A stretch of DNA of 64,000 bases, from contig CACLVZ010000003.1 of NCBI GenBank assembly GCA_902610515.1, forward strand, positions 62,001 to 126,000, read 5' to 3'. This stretch comes from an uncultured Pelagibacteraceae bacterium (lineage in GTDB: Bacteria; Pseudomonadota; Alphaproteobacteria; Pelagibacterales; Pelagibacteraceae). Positions 46,358 to 56,858 of this stretch are shown here, in pieces. Each line of letters begins with the position of its first letter. Positions within the stretch are counted from its first letter, which is position 1. Position numbers and translations under genes: made by a program. The notes under the pieces are model-generated. The model ran no database searches. It was not told where the DNA came from and saw only the letters and a list, made by a program, of their open reading frames with translations.

Positions 46358-46700
46358 TGGCAAGGATGATAAATTAGGATTGAGAATAAATAAAGATTTT
46401 TTTGTTTATAATTTCCAAAAAAAAAATGAACGGTTAGTTTCAGTTATTTATAAATTTTTAAAATCACATAGTATAAAATTAGACAAAAATTTTAGCGTTA
46501 TAGTAAATCAAGGCCCTGGAAGTTTTTCAGGTATCAGAATATCATTAGCGGTGGCAAAAGGCTTAGAAATATCTAAAAATATTAGATTATATGGTTATAA
46601 AAACACTGATTTAAGTGAATTTAATCAATCTAATATTGAAAATTTATTGAAAAAGAATTTAATAGAAAAAAAATTGATTAAGCCCATCTATTTAAGTTAA
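46326..46700 (+). CDS. tsaB: truncated TsaB (tRNA t6A synthesis)
   Basis: TsaB forms the complex with TsaD and TsaE that makes t6A37 in ANN-decoding tRNAs. The signature NQGPGSFSGIRISLAVAKGL (67-86) is clear. At 124 aa it keeps only the N-terminal ASKHA half and lacks about 90 C-terminal residues; the N-terminal AIDTS segment is also altered to IIKFIGKD. It starts inside the deacetylase gene on the other strand and precedes fur by eight bases. The rimI gene normally next to it is absent. Confidence 0.82.
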   Translation: MIKNFLIIKFIGKDDKLGLRINKDFFVYNFQKKNERLVSVIYKFLKSHSIKLDKNFSVIVNQGPGSFSGIRISLAVAKGLEISKNIRLYGYKNTDLSEFNQSNIENLLKKNLIEKKLIKPIYLS

Positions 46701-46708
46701 ATTAAGAT

Positions 46709-47128
46709 ATGAGTATTATTGAAGAAAAATGTAAGCAAAAAGGCGTTAGGCTCACTGATCAGAGAAAAGTAATAGCAAAAGTGCTGTCAGAGTCCAAAGA
46801 GGTATATGGATCAAAAGATCATCCAGATGTTGACGAGCTTCATAAAAGAGTTACCTCAATAGATGATAAAATAAGCATAGCTACTGTTTATAGAACTGTA
46901 AAACTATTTGAAGAAGCAGGAATTTTAGTCAAACATGATTTTAAAGCCGGCAAGGCCCGTTACGAAATTAATGATGATCACAATCATTTAATAGATATAA
47001 ATAGTGGTGAAATCGTAGAATTTGTTGACAAGGATATTGAAGAACTACAGAAAAAAATCGCAAAAAAATTGGGTTACAATCTCGTTGATCATAAATTAGA
47101 ACTTTATGGATCAAAAATAAAAAAATAA
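46709..47128 (+). CDS. Fur-family metalloregulator (Fur/Mur type)
   Basis: This 139-aa Fur protein has winged-helix SIATVYRTVKLFEEAGIL (about 56-73) and the metal-sensing DDHNHLIDINSGEIVEF (89-105). The C-terminus LGYNLVDHKLELYG matches alphaproteobacterial Fur/Mur, which often responds to manganese rather than iron. It is in the conserved tsaB-fur-miaB position and distinct from the Irr homologue at 61751. It could regulate Fe or Mn transport; the ligand cannot be settled from sequence. Confidence 0.9.
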   Translation: MSIIEEKCKQKGVRLTDQRKVIAKVLSESKEVYGSKDHPDVDELHKRVTSIDDKISIATVYRTVKLFEEAGILVKHDFKAGKARYEINDDHNHLIDINSGEIVEFVDKDIEELQKKIAKKLGYNLVDHKLELYGSKIKK

Positions 47129-47129
47129 A

Positions 47130-48464
47130 TTGGAAAAAAAAATCTTCATAAAAACTTTTGGTTGTCAAATGAACGAATACGACAGCAAGCGTATCTATGA
47201 TTTTGTTGAAGCTATTGGTTATAAAAAAACTGAAAATGTAGAACAAGCAGATTGTCATGTCTTAAATACTTGTCACATAAGAGAAAAAGCAACAGATAAA
47301 GTTTATCATCATGTTGGAAGAATAAAAAAAAAGTTTAGAAATAAAAAAAAACCTATAGTTATTATAACTGGTTGTGTGGCCCAAGCAGAAGGAGATTTAA
47401 TTTTAGAAAAAGAGAAATATATTGATGCTGTTATTGGTCCGCAGTCATATCATAAATTTAACGAGACATTACTAAAAATAGAAAAAGATAAGATAAAATT
47501 AAATTTTACTGATTTTAATACAATTGATAAATTTGATAAACTGAATCAGAATAAAAACTCTAATAGTAATGTATCTTCATTTTTAACCATTCAAGAAGGA
47601 TGCGATAAATTTTGCAACTTTTGTGTTGTGCCTTATACTAGGGGAGCTGAGTTTTCTAGATCTTTCGATGAAATTATTAGCGAAAGTAACGATTTAGCAA
47701 ATAATGGTGTTAAAGAAATTACACTTTTAGGACAAAATGTAAATGCGTATAACTTTGAGGGCAAAAAGCTTTCAAATTTAATTAGAGAAATTGAAAAAAT
47801 AAAAAAAATTGATAGGATAAGATATACAACATCACACCCAGTAGATTTTTCCGAAGACTTAATAGAAGCGCACGCGAGTTCAAAAAAACTTATGCCTTTA
47901 ATACATCTACCAGTACAAAGTGGATCAAATAAAATTTTAAAAGCTATGAATAGAAAGCATACCGTCGAGAATTACCTAAATTTAATTGATAAAATCTTAA
48001 AAGCAAACCCATTAATAAAATTTTCCAGTGACTTTATAATTGGATATCCTGGAGAAACAGAACAAGATTTTCGGGATACACTTAATCTACTCAGAAAAGT
48101 AAAGTATATAAATTCTTATTCTTTTATGTTCAGCGCAAGACCTGGCACCCCAGCGTTTGAGATGAAACAGACCGAATCAAGTGTAGCAAAAGAACGTTTG
48201 ATTATTTTCCAAGAGATTTCAGAAAAAATTAAATTAGATTATAGGCAAAACATATTTAATAATAAATCAACTGTTTTATTTGAAAACAGAATAAAAAATG
48301 GAGAAAATTTTTTTGGAAGAGATGAATATTTTAATGCAGTAGTTGTGGAAAGTAAAAAAGATTTAAAAGGTAATATAAAAAGAGTAAAAATAATTGACGG
48401 AAATCAAAATAGCTTTAAAGGTAAAATTGTAAGTGAAGTAGATAACCAAACTGTTGCAGCATAA
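47130..48464 (+). CDS. miaB: tRNA-2-methylthio-N6-dimethylallyladenosine synthase
   Basis: A radical-SAM methylthiotransferase modifies A37 of tRNAs. The auxiliary-cluster cysteines are C12, C48 and C82, the radical-SAM CxxxCxxC is C158-C162-C165, and a C-terminal TRAM domain (about 375-440) follows. 444 aa. The start is TTG at 47130, one base after the fur stop; no ATG lies nearby and the MEKKIFIKTFGCQMNE start fits the family. Confidence 0.96.
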   Translation: MEKKIFIKTFGCQMNEYDSKRIYDFVEAIGYKKTENVEQADCHVLNTCHIREKATDKVYHHVGRIKKKFRNKKKPIVIITGCVAQAEGDLILEKEKYIDAVIGPQSYHKFNETLLKIEKDKIKLNFTDFNTIDKFDKLNQNKNSNSNVSSFLTIQEGCDKFCNFCVVPYTRGAEFSRSFDEIISESNDLANNGVKEITLLGQNVNAYNFEGKKLSNLIREIEKIKKIDRIRYTTSHPVDFSEDLIEAHASSKKLMPLIHLPVQSGSNKILKAMNRKHTVENYLNLIDKILKANPLIKFSSDFIIGYPGETEQDFRDTLNLLRKVKYINSYSFMFSARPGTPAFEMKQTESSVAKERLIIFQEISEKIKLDYRQNIFNNKSTVLFENRIKNGENFFGRDEYFNAVVVESKKDLKGNIKRVKIIDGNQNSFKGKIVSEVDNQTVAA

Positions 48465-48465
48465 A

Positions 48466-49470
48466 ATGTCAGAAGTTAGTACAATAGACCAAAACATCAA
48501 TATAAAAAAAATTGATAAGGAAACAATCAACATTCAAATTAATGATAATGAAATGCTCATGTCTATAGTTGGACAATTTGACCAAAATATTAAAGATTTA
48601 TCTAAATCAACAAATACTGATGTTTTTTTTAGGGGAAACTCAATTACATGCAAAGGTAAAAAAGAGGATATAAATGCTTTTTGTGAGGCAATAAAATTTT
48701 TAATTAACAAATATTCTCTCACCAAAATAATTGAGAAAGATGATATAATTTCAGCCGTGAAAGAAAATATAAATATAAGTGACTCAAAAATAAAGTCATT
48801 AAATCAATTGATTAGAACACCAAGAAAATCAGTGATAGCTCGCTCTAATAAGCAATCGGATTATATTAAAGCATTAAAAGAAAATAATATTATTATATCT
48901 TTAGGACCTGCTGGGACTGGTAAAAGTTTCTTAGCAGTTTCAGTTGGTGTTACTTTACTAATGGAGAAAAAAATAGATAGAGTAATTCTATCTAGGCCTG
49001 CTGTAGAGGCAGGGGAAAAACTTGGTTTTTTACCTGGTGACATGAAAGAAAAAGTTGATCCATATCTAAGACCATTATATGACGCTCTATATGAACTTTT
49101 TGGAGCTGATAAAATTGATAAAAAAATAGCATCTGGTGAAATCGAAATCGCTCCGTTGGCATTTATGAGAGGTAGAACTCTGAAAAATTGTTTTGCGATA
49201 CTCGACGAAGCTCAAAATGCCACAGAAACACAAATAAAAATGTTTTTAACAAGAATTGGCGAAAATTCGAAACTTATAGTTAATGGCGATCCATCACAAA
49301 TTGATTTAATTAATAAGTCACAGTCTGGTTTAATTAAATCACAAGAAATCTTAAAAAACTTAAAAGAAATTAAGATTATAGAATTTGACGATAAAGATGT
49401 TGTAAGACACCCTTTAGTCTCAAAAATTATTAGAGCTTATCAAAATAAAAGCACTGATGATAATAATTAA
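48466..49470 (+). CDS. PhoH-like ATPase (YbeZ)
   Basis: This P-loop ATPase has GPAGTGKS at 147-154, Walker B AILDEAQNAT and KSQSGL. PhoH-like proteins couple to YbeY in rRNA processing. An upstream frame start at 48454 is inside miaB; ATG 48466 follows the miaB stop. 334 aa. Overlaps ybeY by 14 bases. Its neighbours miaB and ybeY/lnt are standard. Confidence 0.92.
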   Translation: MSEVSTIDQNINIKKIDKETINIQINDNEMLMSIVGQFDQNIKDLSKSTNTDVFFRGNSITCKGKKEDINAFCEAIKFLINKYSLTKIIEKDDIISAVKENINISDSKIKSLNQLIRTPRKSVIARSNKQSDYIKALKENNIIISLGPAGTGKSFLAVSVGVTLLMEKKIDRVILSRPAVEAGEKLGFLPGDMKEKVDPYLRPLYDALYELFGADKIDKKIASGEIEIAPLAFMRGRTLKNCFAILDEAQNATETQIKMFLTRIGENSKLIVNGDPSQIDLINKSQSGLIKSQEILKNLKEIKIIEFDDKDVVRHPLVSKIIRAYQNKSTDDNN

Positions 49471-49921
49471 TGTAATTACAAATAATATTAAATGGAAAAA
49501 TTTTCTTAAAAATCCAAATATCTATATTGAGAAAAAAATTAAAGAATTAAATAAAAAAAATAAAACTTTTAAAGATAAAAAGATTTTTTGTACTCTTTTG
49601 TTATCTGGAAATAATCAAATAAAAAAGTTAAACAAAAAATTTAGAAATAAAAATGCATCAACTGATGTATTGTCTTTTCCATTTTACTCTAAAAAAATAT
49701 TAATGAATAAACTTAATAGAGAAAAAGAAATTTATTTAGGAGATATAATAATCAATTTTAATAAAATTAATTATGGTTCAAATATAAAAAAATTTAAATT
49801 TGAATTTGATAAGCTTTGGATACACGGATTAGTTCACTTATTTGGGCATGATCATAAAAGAGACAGAGATTTTTTTAAAATGCAAAAAATTGAAAAAAAA
49901 CTTTTGTCTTATCTTCTTTAA
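49457..49921 (+). CDS. ybeY: endoribonuclease YbeY
   Basis: This single-strand RNase of rRNA maturation and quality control is zinc-dependent. Zinc motif H123-x3-H127-x5-H133 lies in HGLVHLFGHDH, and STDVLSFPF (68-76) is the second family landmark. 154 aa. The gene starts within phoH, ending directly before lnt. The corC/ybeX gene that normally lies between ybeY and lnt is missing. Confidence 0.93.
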   Translation: MIIINVITNNIKWKNFLKNPNIYIEKKIKELNKKNKTFKDKKIFCTLLLSGNNQIKKLNKKFRNKNASTDVLSFPFYSKKILMNKLNREKEIYLGDIIINFNKINYGSNIKKFKFEFDKLWIHGLVHLFGHDHKRDRDFFKMQKIEKKLLSYLL

Positions 49922-51478
49922 ATGGAAAAATATTTAAACAATCGTTTCTTAATTTTATATTTAATTCCTTTTCTTAGTGGTTCATTGACAGTTTTTTCTT
50001 TTCAGCCTTTTAATTTAACAATTATCAATTTTCTAATTCTTCCAATATTTTTTTATTTTATTTTGTTTATAAAAAAAAAATCAAAAAGCAAATATAGAAA
50101 AAAACCCTATAAAAAAAATTTATTTATATTTGGTACAACTTTTGGATTTGGATTTTACTTAAGCGGCATACACTGGATAACGTTCTCACTTACTTTTGAC
50201 GAAAGCTTCAAAATTTTAATTCCGTTTGCTTTGATATTGATTCCTCTTTTTTTAAGTTTATTTTTCTCAATTATTACATTAACATTAGGGCCGTTAATAA
50301 ATTCTAACTTTTCTTCAATTTTTTTATTATCAATTGGCCTTGCTTTTTCTGATTTCATGAGAGCAAAAATCTTAAGTGGTTTTCCTTGGAACCTTTGGGC
50401 TTACAGTTTCTCCTGGACCTCTGAAATATTACAACTACTAAACTATATTGGTCTTTTTGCTTTTAATTTACTTTGTATTACTTTGTTTTTAATTCCTTCG
50501 GTTTTTTTTTTTAAAATAAACTTAAATAAAAAAATTTTATTATTTCTATTTATCCCCTTAACTCTTATAACTTTGTATATTTACGGTAACCATAATATCA
50601 ACCAAAATAAAAAACTAGTGAATAGTGTTGAAAATAAAGTAAATATCAAAGTAATTTCTCCAAATTTTAAAATCGATTATGGTATTTCAGAAATTGAGAT
50701 AAAAGAAAGATTAGAAAAACTTATTCGATACAGCGATCCAGCCGATAATTTGAAAACACTTTTTGTTTGGCCGGAGGGTGTTTTTAGCGGATATAATTAT
50801 TCTCAAGTTGAAAAATTTAAAGAACTTTTCAGTAATTTCAAAAAAAATCATTTAATTGTATTTGGAATAAATAGATTAAACCAGGATAAAACTGGGACCT
50901 TTAATAGTTTAGTGATAGTTGATAATAATTTTGAAATTCAAAAAGAATACAAGAAAATAAAGCTTGTTCCTTTTGGGGAATTTCTTCCATTTGAAAATTT
51001 TTTTAATAAATTAGGCTTTAAGAAAATTACAGAGGGACAAGGTTCATTTCTTGAAGGCGGTATTCAAGATAATCTAGAAATAAAACCTATGAATATTTTG
51101 CCATTAATATGCTATGAAATTATTTTTCCAAGTTTAACACAAAAATCCAATGTAGATACGAATTTGATTATTAATGTGTCAGAAGATGGATGGTTTGGAA
51201 AAACTATTGGTCCCTATCAACATTTTTCCAAAGCTATTTTTAGAGCAATAGAGCAAAATTCTTATCTTATAAGATCTGCGAATAAAGGGGTAAGTGCAAT
51301 TATTAATAATAAAGGTGAAGTTATAAAAAAATTAAATATCAATGAAACTGGAAATATAGAGCTAGAAGTACCTTTAATTAAATCAAATAAAAAAAATAAA
51401 AATGATTTGATCTTTTTTATACTTTTATTTACATATTGCTTGTTCGTAGTAATTTACAAAAAAAATGTCAAAAGATAA
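49922..51478 (+). CDS. lnt: apolipoprotein N-acyltransferase
   Basis: Lnt adds the third acyl chain to inner-membrane lipoproteins. About six hydrophobic segments fill the first 205 residues, and a nitrilase domain (about 235-490) carries the Glu-Lys-Cys catalytic set in [20 protein letters not shown] and [12 protein letters not shown]-terminal membrane segment follows (about 497-513). 518 aa. Overlaps metK by 14 bases. Confidence 0.94.
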   Translation: MEKYLNNRFLILYLIPFLSGSLTVFSFQPFNLTIINFLILPIFFYFILFIKKKSKSKYRKKPYKKNLFIFGTTFGFGFYLSGIHWITFSLTFDESFKILIPFALILIPLFLSLFFSIITLTLGPLINSNFSSIFLLSIGLAFSDFMRAKILSGFPWNLWAYSFSWTSEILQLLNYIGLFAFNLLCITLFLIPSVFFFKINLNKKILLFLFIPLTLITLYIYGNHNINQNKKLVNSVENKVNIKVISPNFKIDYGISEIEIKERLEKLIRYSDPADNLKTLFVWPEGVFSGYNYSQVEKFKELFSNFKKNHLIVFGINRLNQDKTGTFNSLVIVDNNFEIQKEYKKIKLVPFGEFLPFENFFNKLGFKKITEGQGSFLEGGIQDNLEIKPMNILPLICYEIIFPSLTQKSNVDTNLIINVSEDGWFGKTIGPYQHFSKAIFRAIEQNSYLIRSANKGVSAIINNKGEVIKKLNINETGNIELEVPLIKSNKKNKNDLIFFILLFTYCLFVVIYKKNVKR

Positions 51479-52628
51479 ATATCTATTTACAAGCGAGTCA
51501 GTTTCCGAGGGACATCCAGATAAAGTTTGCGACAGAATATCTGATATGGTCGTTGATAGTTACTTATCTAAAGATCCAGTTTCTAGGGTAGCATGTGAAA
51601 CTCTTACCACTACGAACAAGGTTGTTCTCGCAGGAGAAATCAGAGGACCTAAGATTGAAAAAGAGGAATTAATTAGCAAAGTAAGAGACTGTATAAAAGA
51701 TATCGGTTATGACCAAAAAGGGTTCAGCTGGAAAACTGCTGATATAGAAACTTTTTTACATGAGCAATCTAGCGATATTGCTATGGGAGTGGACTCCAAG
51801 GATAACAAAGACGAGGGAGCTGGTGATCAAGGTATTATGTTTGGATACGCATGTAAAGAAACAGAAGATCTAATGCCAGCACCAATTCATTTTTCACATA
51901 AAATTTTAATGTTAATGGCAAAAGACAGAAAAAGTGGAATTTTAAAAGGGATAGAACCTGACTCAAAAAGTCAAGTTACTATGTTTTATGAAAATGGAAA
52001 ACCAACAAAAGTCACATCAGTGGTAATCTCAACTCAACATTCTAAAGATATTAATCAAGAAAAAGTAAGAGATCTCATTATACCTTATATTAAAAAATCT
52101 ATTCCTGAAAATTACCTAAAAGATCTTAAGTCTGAAGAAATATATATTAATCCAACAGGACAATTTATTATCGGAGGTCCCGATGGTGACACTGGACTGA
52201 CAGGAAGAAAGATTATTGTAGATACTTATGGAGGAGCAGCTCCTCATGGTGGTGGCGCTTTTTCAGGCAAAGATCCAACAAAAGTGGACAGGTCAGCTGC
52301 TTATGCAGCCAGGTATTTGGCTAAAAATATTGTTGCATCTGGCGCTTCAGAAAAATGTTTAATCCAACTTGCCTATGCTATAGGAGTATCAAAACCACTT
52401 TCCATTTATCTGAAATTAGATGACGGTGATACCGAAAAACAAGAAATAATAAAAAAAATTATAAAGGAAAATTTTGATCTTTCTCCAAGAGGAATTAGGG
52501 AAATGTTAAAATTAAATAATCCAATTTATGAAAAGACCTCAGCTTATGGACATTTCGGCAGAAAACCAACAAATAAAGGTGAATTTAGTTGGGAAAAAAT
52601 CGATAAAATTGATTTATTTAAATTGTGA
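51465..52628 (+). CDS. metK: S-adenosylmethionine synthetase
   Basis: It makes S-adenosylmethionine from methionine and [23 protein letters not shown] at the start, [12 protein letters not shown] near 115-126 and [16 protein letters not shown] near 262-277 are the family signatures. 387 aa. It sits between lnt and nusA. No SAM riboswitch is visible upstream, where its start lies inside lnt. Confidence 0.97.
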   Translation: MSKDKYLFTSESVSEGHPDKVCDRISDMVVDSYLSKDPVSRVACETLTTTNKVVLAGEIRGPKIEKEELISKVRDCIKDIGYDQKGFSWKTADIETFLHEQSSDIAMGVDSKDNKDEGAGDQGIMFGYACKETEDLMPAPIHFSHKILMLMAKDRKSGILKGIEPDSKSQVTMFYENGKPTKVTSVVISTQHSKDINQEKVRDLIIPYIKKSIPENYLKDLKSEEIYINPTGQFIIGGPDGDTGLTGRKIIVDTYGGAAPHGGGAFSGKDPTKVDRSAAYAARYLAKNIVASGASEKCLIQLAYAIGVSKPLSIYLKLDDGDTEKQEIIKKIIKENFDLSPRGIREMLKLNNPIYEKTSAYGHFGRKPTNKGEFSWEKIDKIDLFKL

Positions 52629-52681
52629 TCTTGAAAAAACCTTAATTTTCTTTTAAAAAATTACAAAGTTTGAATAATTTC

Positions 52682-52708
52682 AAAATGGGCACTAGCCCAT
52701 TTTTTTTT
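52682..52708 (+). terminator. terminator-like leader hairpin between metK and nusA
   Basis: A perfect 9-bp stem AAAATGGGC (52682-52690) and GCCCATTTT (52695-52703) encloses loop ACTA and ends in an eight-T run (52701-52708). The T run is followed at once by AGGAG (52709-52713) and the nusA ATG at 52722. It can act as the metK terminator or as an attenuator in the nusA leader. rimP, which normally precedes nusA, is absent. Confidence 0.82.
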
Positions 52709-52721
52709 AGGAGCTATAAAA

Positions 52722-54272
52722 ATGTTAAATAGAGGACTGGATAAACTAGAATTATTAAGAATAGTCGAGGCAGTTGCAAACGAAAAATCAATAGATAAAG
52801 AACTCGTAATAGGTTCAATGGAAAGTGCTATTCAAAAAGCAGCCTTAACCAAATTTGGAAATGATAACAATATAGAGGTTTCTATTGATAGAGAAACAGG
52901 TGATATTAAAATCCAAAAGGTACTCGAGATAGTAGATAAAGTTGAAGACTCATCTAGAGAGATTACATTAACTCAAGCTAAAAAAATTAATCAAAATACT
53001 GTCAATTTGAAAGTTGGAGAAAAAATTTATGAGGAATTGCCACAAATTGATTTTGGTCGTATAGCTGCGCAAAGCGCTAAACAAGTTATAAGTAGCAGAG
53101 TAAAAGAAGCAGAGAAAAACAGGCAATATCAAGATTTTATAGATAAACAAGGACAAATATTAAGCGGTATAATTAAAAGACTTGAGTACGGAAATGTAAT
53201 AGTCGATCTAGGAAAAGCAGAGGGTGTGATTAAAAAAGATGAGCTTATACCTAGAGAAATTTTAAAAACAGGTGATAGAGTTAAAGCATATTGTTATGAG
53301 GTAAAAAAAGAAATAAAAGGTCACCAAATATTTTTATCAAGAGCTCACCCACAGTTTTTAGCAAGACTTTTTTTTCAGGAGGTTCCCGAAATATATGAAG
53401 GAACAATAGAAATTAAATCTGTAGCAAGGGACCCAGGAAGTAGAGCTAAAATATGTGTACACTCTCAAGACTCATCCATCGATCCAGTTGGTGCTTGTGT
53501 TGGAATGCGAGGAAGTAGAGTTCAAACTATTGTGAATGAATTACATGGTGAAAAAATAGATATAATTAAATGGACAGAGGATCTTCCTACTTTAATTTCT
53601 GAGTCGCTCTCTCCAGCTGAAATACAAAGAGTGTTGATTGACCAAGAAAATAAAAGAATAGATATAATTTTAACTGAAGAAAATTTAAGTAAAGCGATTG
53701 GCAGAAGAGGTCAAAATGTAAGGTTAGCTTCTAAACTTACTAATTACGAAATAGATATTTTAACTGACAAAGAGGACTCAGAACGAAGGCAAGCAGAATT
53801 TAAAGAAAGAACAGAAAGTTTAATAAAAAATTTAGAAGTAGATGAAACGCTAGGCCAACTTTTAGTTTCAGAGGGCTTTAACTCTATTGAGGAAATAGCA
53901 CAATCAGATTCTGAAAACATATCTAAGATTGACGCTATAGATAATGAAACTGCAAAAGAACTTATCAAAAGATCAAAAGAAACACTAGTAAAAGAGAGAG
54001 AAGCAGTAGCATTGAAACTCAAAGAATTAGGTGTTGAAGATAAATTAATTAATCTAAAGGGGATGACCCAAGGTATGCTTGTTATATTAGGACAAAAGAA
54101 TATTAAAAAACTGACTGATTTTGCTGATCTATCATCAGATGAGCTAATCGGTGGTTTTGACGAAGTAAAAGGAAGAAAAATAAGAATTGAAGGTTATCTA
54201 GAGGAGTTTTCTTTATCTAGAAAGGAAGCTGACGATCTTATTATGTCAGCAAGAGAAATTGTCTACAAATAA
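52722..54272 (+). CDS. nusA: transcription termination/antitermination factor NusA
   Basis: NusA binds RNA polymerase and nascent RNA, affecting pausing, termination and antitermination. The N-terminal polymerase-binding domain (1-130) is followed by S1 (about 135-200) and two KH domains (about 230-345, with GACVGMRGSRVQ and IGRRGQNVRLAS). Two C-terminal acidic repeats follow (about 365-510). 516 aa. It has a good ribosome binding site. Confidence 0.97.
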   Translation: MLNRGLDKLELLRIVEAVANEKSIDKELVIGSMESAIQKAALTKFGNDNNIEVSIDRETGDIKIQKVLEIVDKVEDSSREITLTQAKKINQNTVNLKVGEKIYEELPQIDFGRIAAQSAKQVISSRVKEAEKNRQYQDFIDKQGQILSGIIKRLEYGNVIVDLGKAEGVIKKDELIPREILKTGDRVKAYCYEVKKEIKGHQIFLSRAHPQFLARLFFQEVPEIYEGTIEIKSVARDPGSRAKICVHSQDSSIDPVGACVGMRGSRVQTIVNELHGEKIDIIKWTEDLPTLISESLSPAEIQRVLIDQENKRIDIILTEENLSKAIGRRGQNVRLASKLTNYEIDILTDKEDSERRQAEFKERTESLIKNLEVDETLGQLLVSEGFNSIEEIAQSDSENISKIDAIDNETAKELIKRSKETLVKEREAVALKLKELGVEDKLINLKGMTQGMLVILGQKNIKKLTDFADLSSDELIGGFDEVKGRKIRIEGYLEEFSLSRKEADDLIMSAREIVYK

Positions 54273-54276
54273 TGTT

Positions 54277-56460
54277 ATGGAAAAAGACAAAAAAAAAACA
54301 CTTACTATTTCTACGAACCTCACAAAAAAAATCGATAAAGAGACATTAACTTCTGCAGGAAAAAAATCATATTCTATAGAGAAAAAGAAACCTTTCAGAC
54401 CAAAGCCGTTTAATAGATCAAATCCAGGAAATCCAAGTTTGGGTCAGGATATTAGGAAAAAAAACTTTGCTCGAAAGTTTGTTGAGCAACAAGCTACAAA
54501 AGAATTTATCAAAAAAGATAAGGACAACAAAATAGCAACTAAGAGCAAACTTAAGCTAAAAGGTCCAGTGGATAAACGAGACTTTAAGCTGACTGTTTCA
54601 AGAGCTTTAAATGTTGAAGAAATTGAGATTAAACAAAGAAGTCTAGCCTCAGTAAAAAGGGCAAGGCTTAAAGAAAAGAAAAGTAAACCTGAAAATGAGG
54701 AAAAAAAAGAATTTAAAAAAGTTATAAGAGAGGTAAAAATCCCTGAGCAAATTACAATCCAAGAACTTTCAAATCGAATGGCTGAGAAATCTAGTGAAAT
54801 AATAAAGTTTTTATTTAATATGAAAGTAGTAGCTACAATTAATCATAATATAGATAAAGATACCGCTGAATACATTGTAAAAGAATTTGGTCATAAACCA
54901 ATATTAGAGGAAAAAATATCTATCGAAACAGAAAAAATTAAAGAAAGTTTCGGGGGAGATGTAAGAAGTAGACCTCCGGTAGTAACTATTATGGGCCATG
55001 TCGACCACGGTAAAACATCTTTACTTGATGCTTTAAGAAACTCTAATGTTGTTTCTGGAGAGCATGGAGGGATAACCCAACATATTGGAGCATATCAGGT
55101 TAAAGATGAAAATAATAATTTAATAACATTTATAGATACACCAGGTCACGCAGCGTTTACTGAAATGCGAGCAAGAGGCTCTAAAATAACTGATATAATT
55201 GTTTTGGTAGTGGCTTCAGATGATGGAATAAAACCTCAAACTATTGAAGCAATTAAGCATGCTAAAGCTGCCAAAGTTCCTATAATTGTAGCTATTAATA
55301 AATGTGATTTACCTGAAAAAAATATCAGCAAAATTAAAAATGAAATGATGCAATACGAATTGATTGCCGAAGACTTAAGTGGAGATACACTATTTGTAGA
55401 AGTTTCAGCTCTTAAAAAAATTAATCTTGAAAAACTCAAAGAGGCAATTTTACTTCAATCTGAAATTTTAGATTTGAAAGCTTCTTACAGTGATCAGGCG
55501 AGAGGTGTTGTAATAGAGTCAAAAATAGATAAAGGTAAAGGACCTGTTTCTACTATTTTAATTAGTAATGGAAAACTCAGCAAAGGCGATTACTTTATTT
55601 GTGGCAATACCTGGGGAAAGGTTAGAGCGATGATAAACCATGATGGTAAAATAATAAATGAGGCTCTTCCCTCAATGCCTGTTGAAATCTTAGGGATGAA
55701 CGCTTCTGTTCACGCTGGAGCGGTATTTTCAGTCACTAACAGTGAAGATGAAGCAAAAAAAATGTTTGAATTTAAAAAAAATGTAAGTGTAAAAAATAAT
55801 ATTTTTGTGAAAGACAAAACTGCTTTATTTGAAAATTCAAGCGGTAAAGATGAATTAAATATAATAATCAAGTCAGATGTTCAAGGTTCTAGCGAGGCAT
55901 TAAAAATGGCAATAGATAAAATCAGTCACAATGAAGTACAAGCTAATATACTTTTGTCTGATATAGGTTTGATAAATGAGACCGATGTATCTTTAGCTAA
56001 AGCATCCAATGCTATTTTGATTGGATTTAATGTAAAACCGAACAGAGAAGCAAAGAAATTAGCTGAAGAACAAAAAATAGATATTAAGTTTTTTAATATT
56101 ATTTATGAAGCTATTGATTATGTACAAAAATCTCTGTCTGGTCTTCTTGAACCAGACATCAAAGAAACTATTCTAGGTAGTGCAGAAATTCAAAAAATAT
56201 TTAAAGTTTCAGGAGCTGGAAAAATTGCTGGCTCAAAAGTTATTAATGGTGAAATAAAAAGTAAATCAAAAGCAAGAATAATTAGAGATGGGTCTGTAGT
56301 TTATACTGGAGAAATATCCTCGTTATTTCGAGAAAAAAATCAAGTAAAAGAGGTTAATACTGGATTAGAGTGTGGAATAAGTTTGAAAGATTTTGTAGAT
56401 TTTAAAGAAAAAGATGTAATAGAGTCATTCTTGTCAGAGGAAATAAAAAGGTCAATATAA
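54277..56460 (+). CDS. infB: translation initiation factor IF-2
   Basis: IF-2 places fMet-tRNA on the 30S subunit. A basic N-terminal extension (1-150) precedes the IF2-N-like region, the G domain with G1 GHVDHGKT (240-247), DTPGH and NKCD, and beta-barrel domains to the end. ATG 54277, four bases after nusA, is chosen rather than a TTG in the nusA 3' end; 727 aa. ylxR, commonly between nusA and infB, is absent. Confidence 0.97.
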   Translation: MEKDKKKTLTISTNLTKKIDKETLTSAGKKSYSIEKKKPFRPKPFNRSNPGNPSLGQDIRKKNFARKFVEQQATKEFIKKDKDNKIATKSKLKLKGPVDKRDFKLTVSRALNVEEIEIKQRSLASVKRARLKEKKSKPENEEKKEFKKVIREVKIPEQITIQELSNRMAEKSSEIIKFLFNMKVVATINHNIDKDTAEYIVKEFGHKPILEEKISIETEKIKESFGGDVRSRPPVVTIMGHVDHGKTSLLDALRNSNVVSGEHGGITQHIGAYQVKDENNNLITFIDTPGHAAFTEMRARGSKITDIIVLVVASDDGIKPQTIEAIKHAKAAKVPIIVAINKCDLPEKNISKIKNEMMQYELIAEDLSGDTLFVEVSALKKINLEKLKEAILLQSEILDLKASYSDQARGVVIESKIDKGKGPVSTILISNGKLSKGDYFICGNTWGKVRAMINHDGKIINEALPSMPVEILGMNASVHAGAVFSVTNSEDEAKKMFEFKKNVSVKNNIFVKDKTALFENSSGKDELNIIIKSDVQGSSEALKMAIDKISHNEVQANILLSDIGLINETDVSLAKASNAILIGFNVKPNREAKKLAEEQKIDIKFFNIIYEAIDYVQKSLSGLLEPDIKETILGSAEIQKIFKVSGAGKIAGSKVINGEIKSKSKARIIRDGSVVYTGEISSLFREKNQVKEVNTGLECGISLKDFVDFKEKDVIESFLSEEIKRSI

Positions 56461-56858
56461 TGGGTCACAATACATCTAATAAAAGCTTCAGCCAGAGGCA
56501 GTTGAGAGTTGGAGAACTTGTAAAACAAAATTTAGGCGAGCTTTTCATAAGAAATGAGGCAAAAATTCCCTCGATTAACTCTAAATTAATTACAGTAACC
56601 GAAGTAAGAATGACTCCAGACCTCAAAACAGCACGAGTTTACGTAATTCCGTTAGGAGGCAATGATACAGAGCAAACAGTAAAAATCTTGACGGAATACA
56701 ATCATCTTGTTAGAAAAGCTTTGTCTAAAAGGCTAGATATTAAGTTTCTTCCTAAACTCACATTTGTTGAAGATAACTCTTTTGAATATGCTGAAAAGAT
56801 TGAGAAAATTATAAAAAAAAATAAAGATTATGATAAAGAAAAAAAGAGATATAATTAA
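56460..56858 (+). CDS. rbfA: ribosome-binding factor A
   Basis: RbfA is a KH-fold assembly factor for the 30S subunit. SQRQLRVGELVKQNLGEL at the start and VTEVRMTPDLKTARVYV (about 46-62) are family signatures. 132 aa. The start overlaps infB by one base, and the 3' end overlaps rpsO by 29 bases. truB, usually found between rbfA and rpsO, is absent. Confidence 0.95.
   Translation: MGHNTSNKSFSQRQLRVGELVKQNLGELFIRNEAKIPSINSKLITVTEVRMTPDLKTARVYVIPLGGNDTEQTVKILTEYNHLVRKALSKRLDIKFLPKLTFVEDNSFEYAEKIEKIIKKNKDYDKEKKRYN

Noticed and set aside
51400-51470. SAM riboswitch before metK
   Set aside because: The region before metK is the lnt coding sequence with no SAM-II or SAM-V-like core visible.
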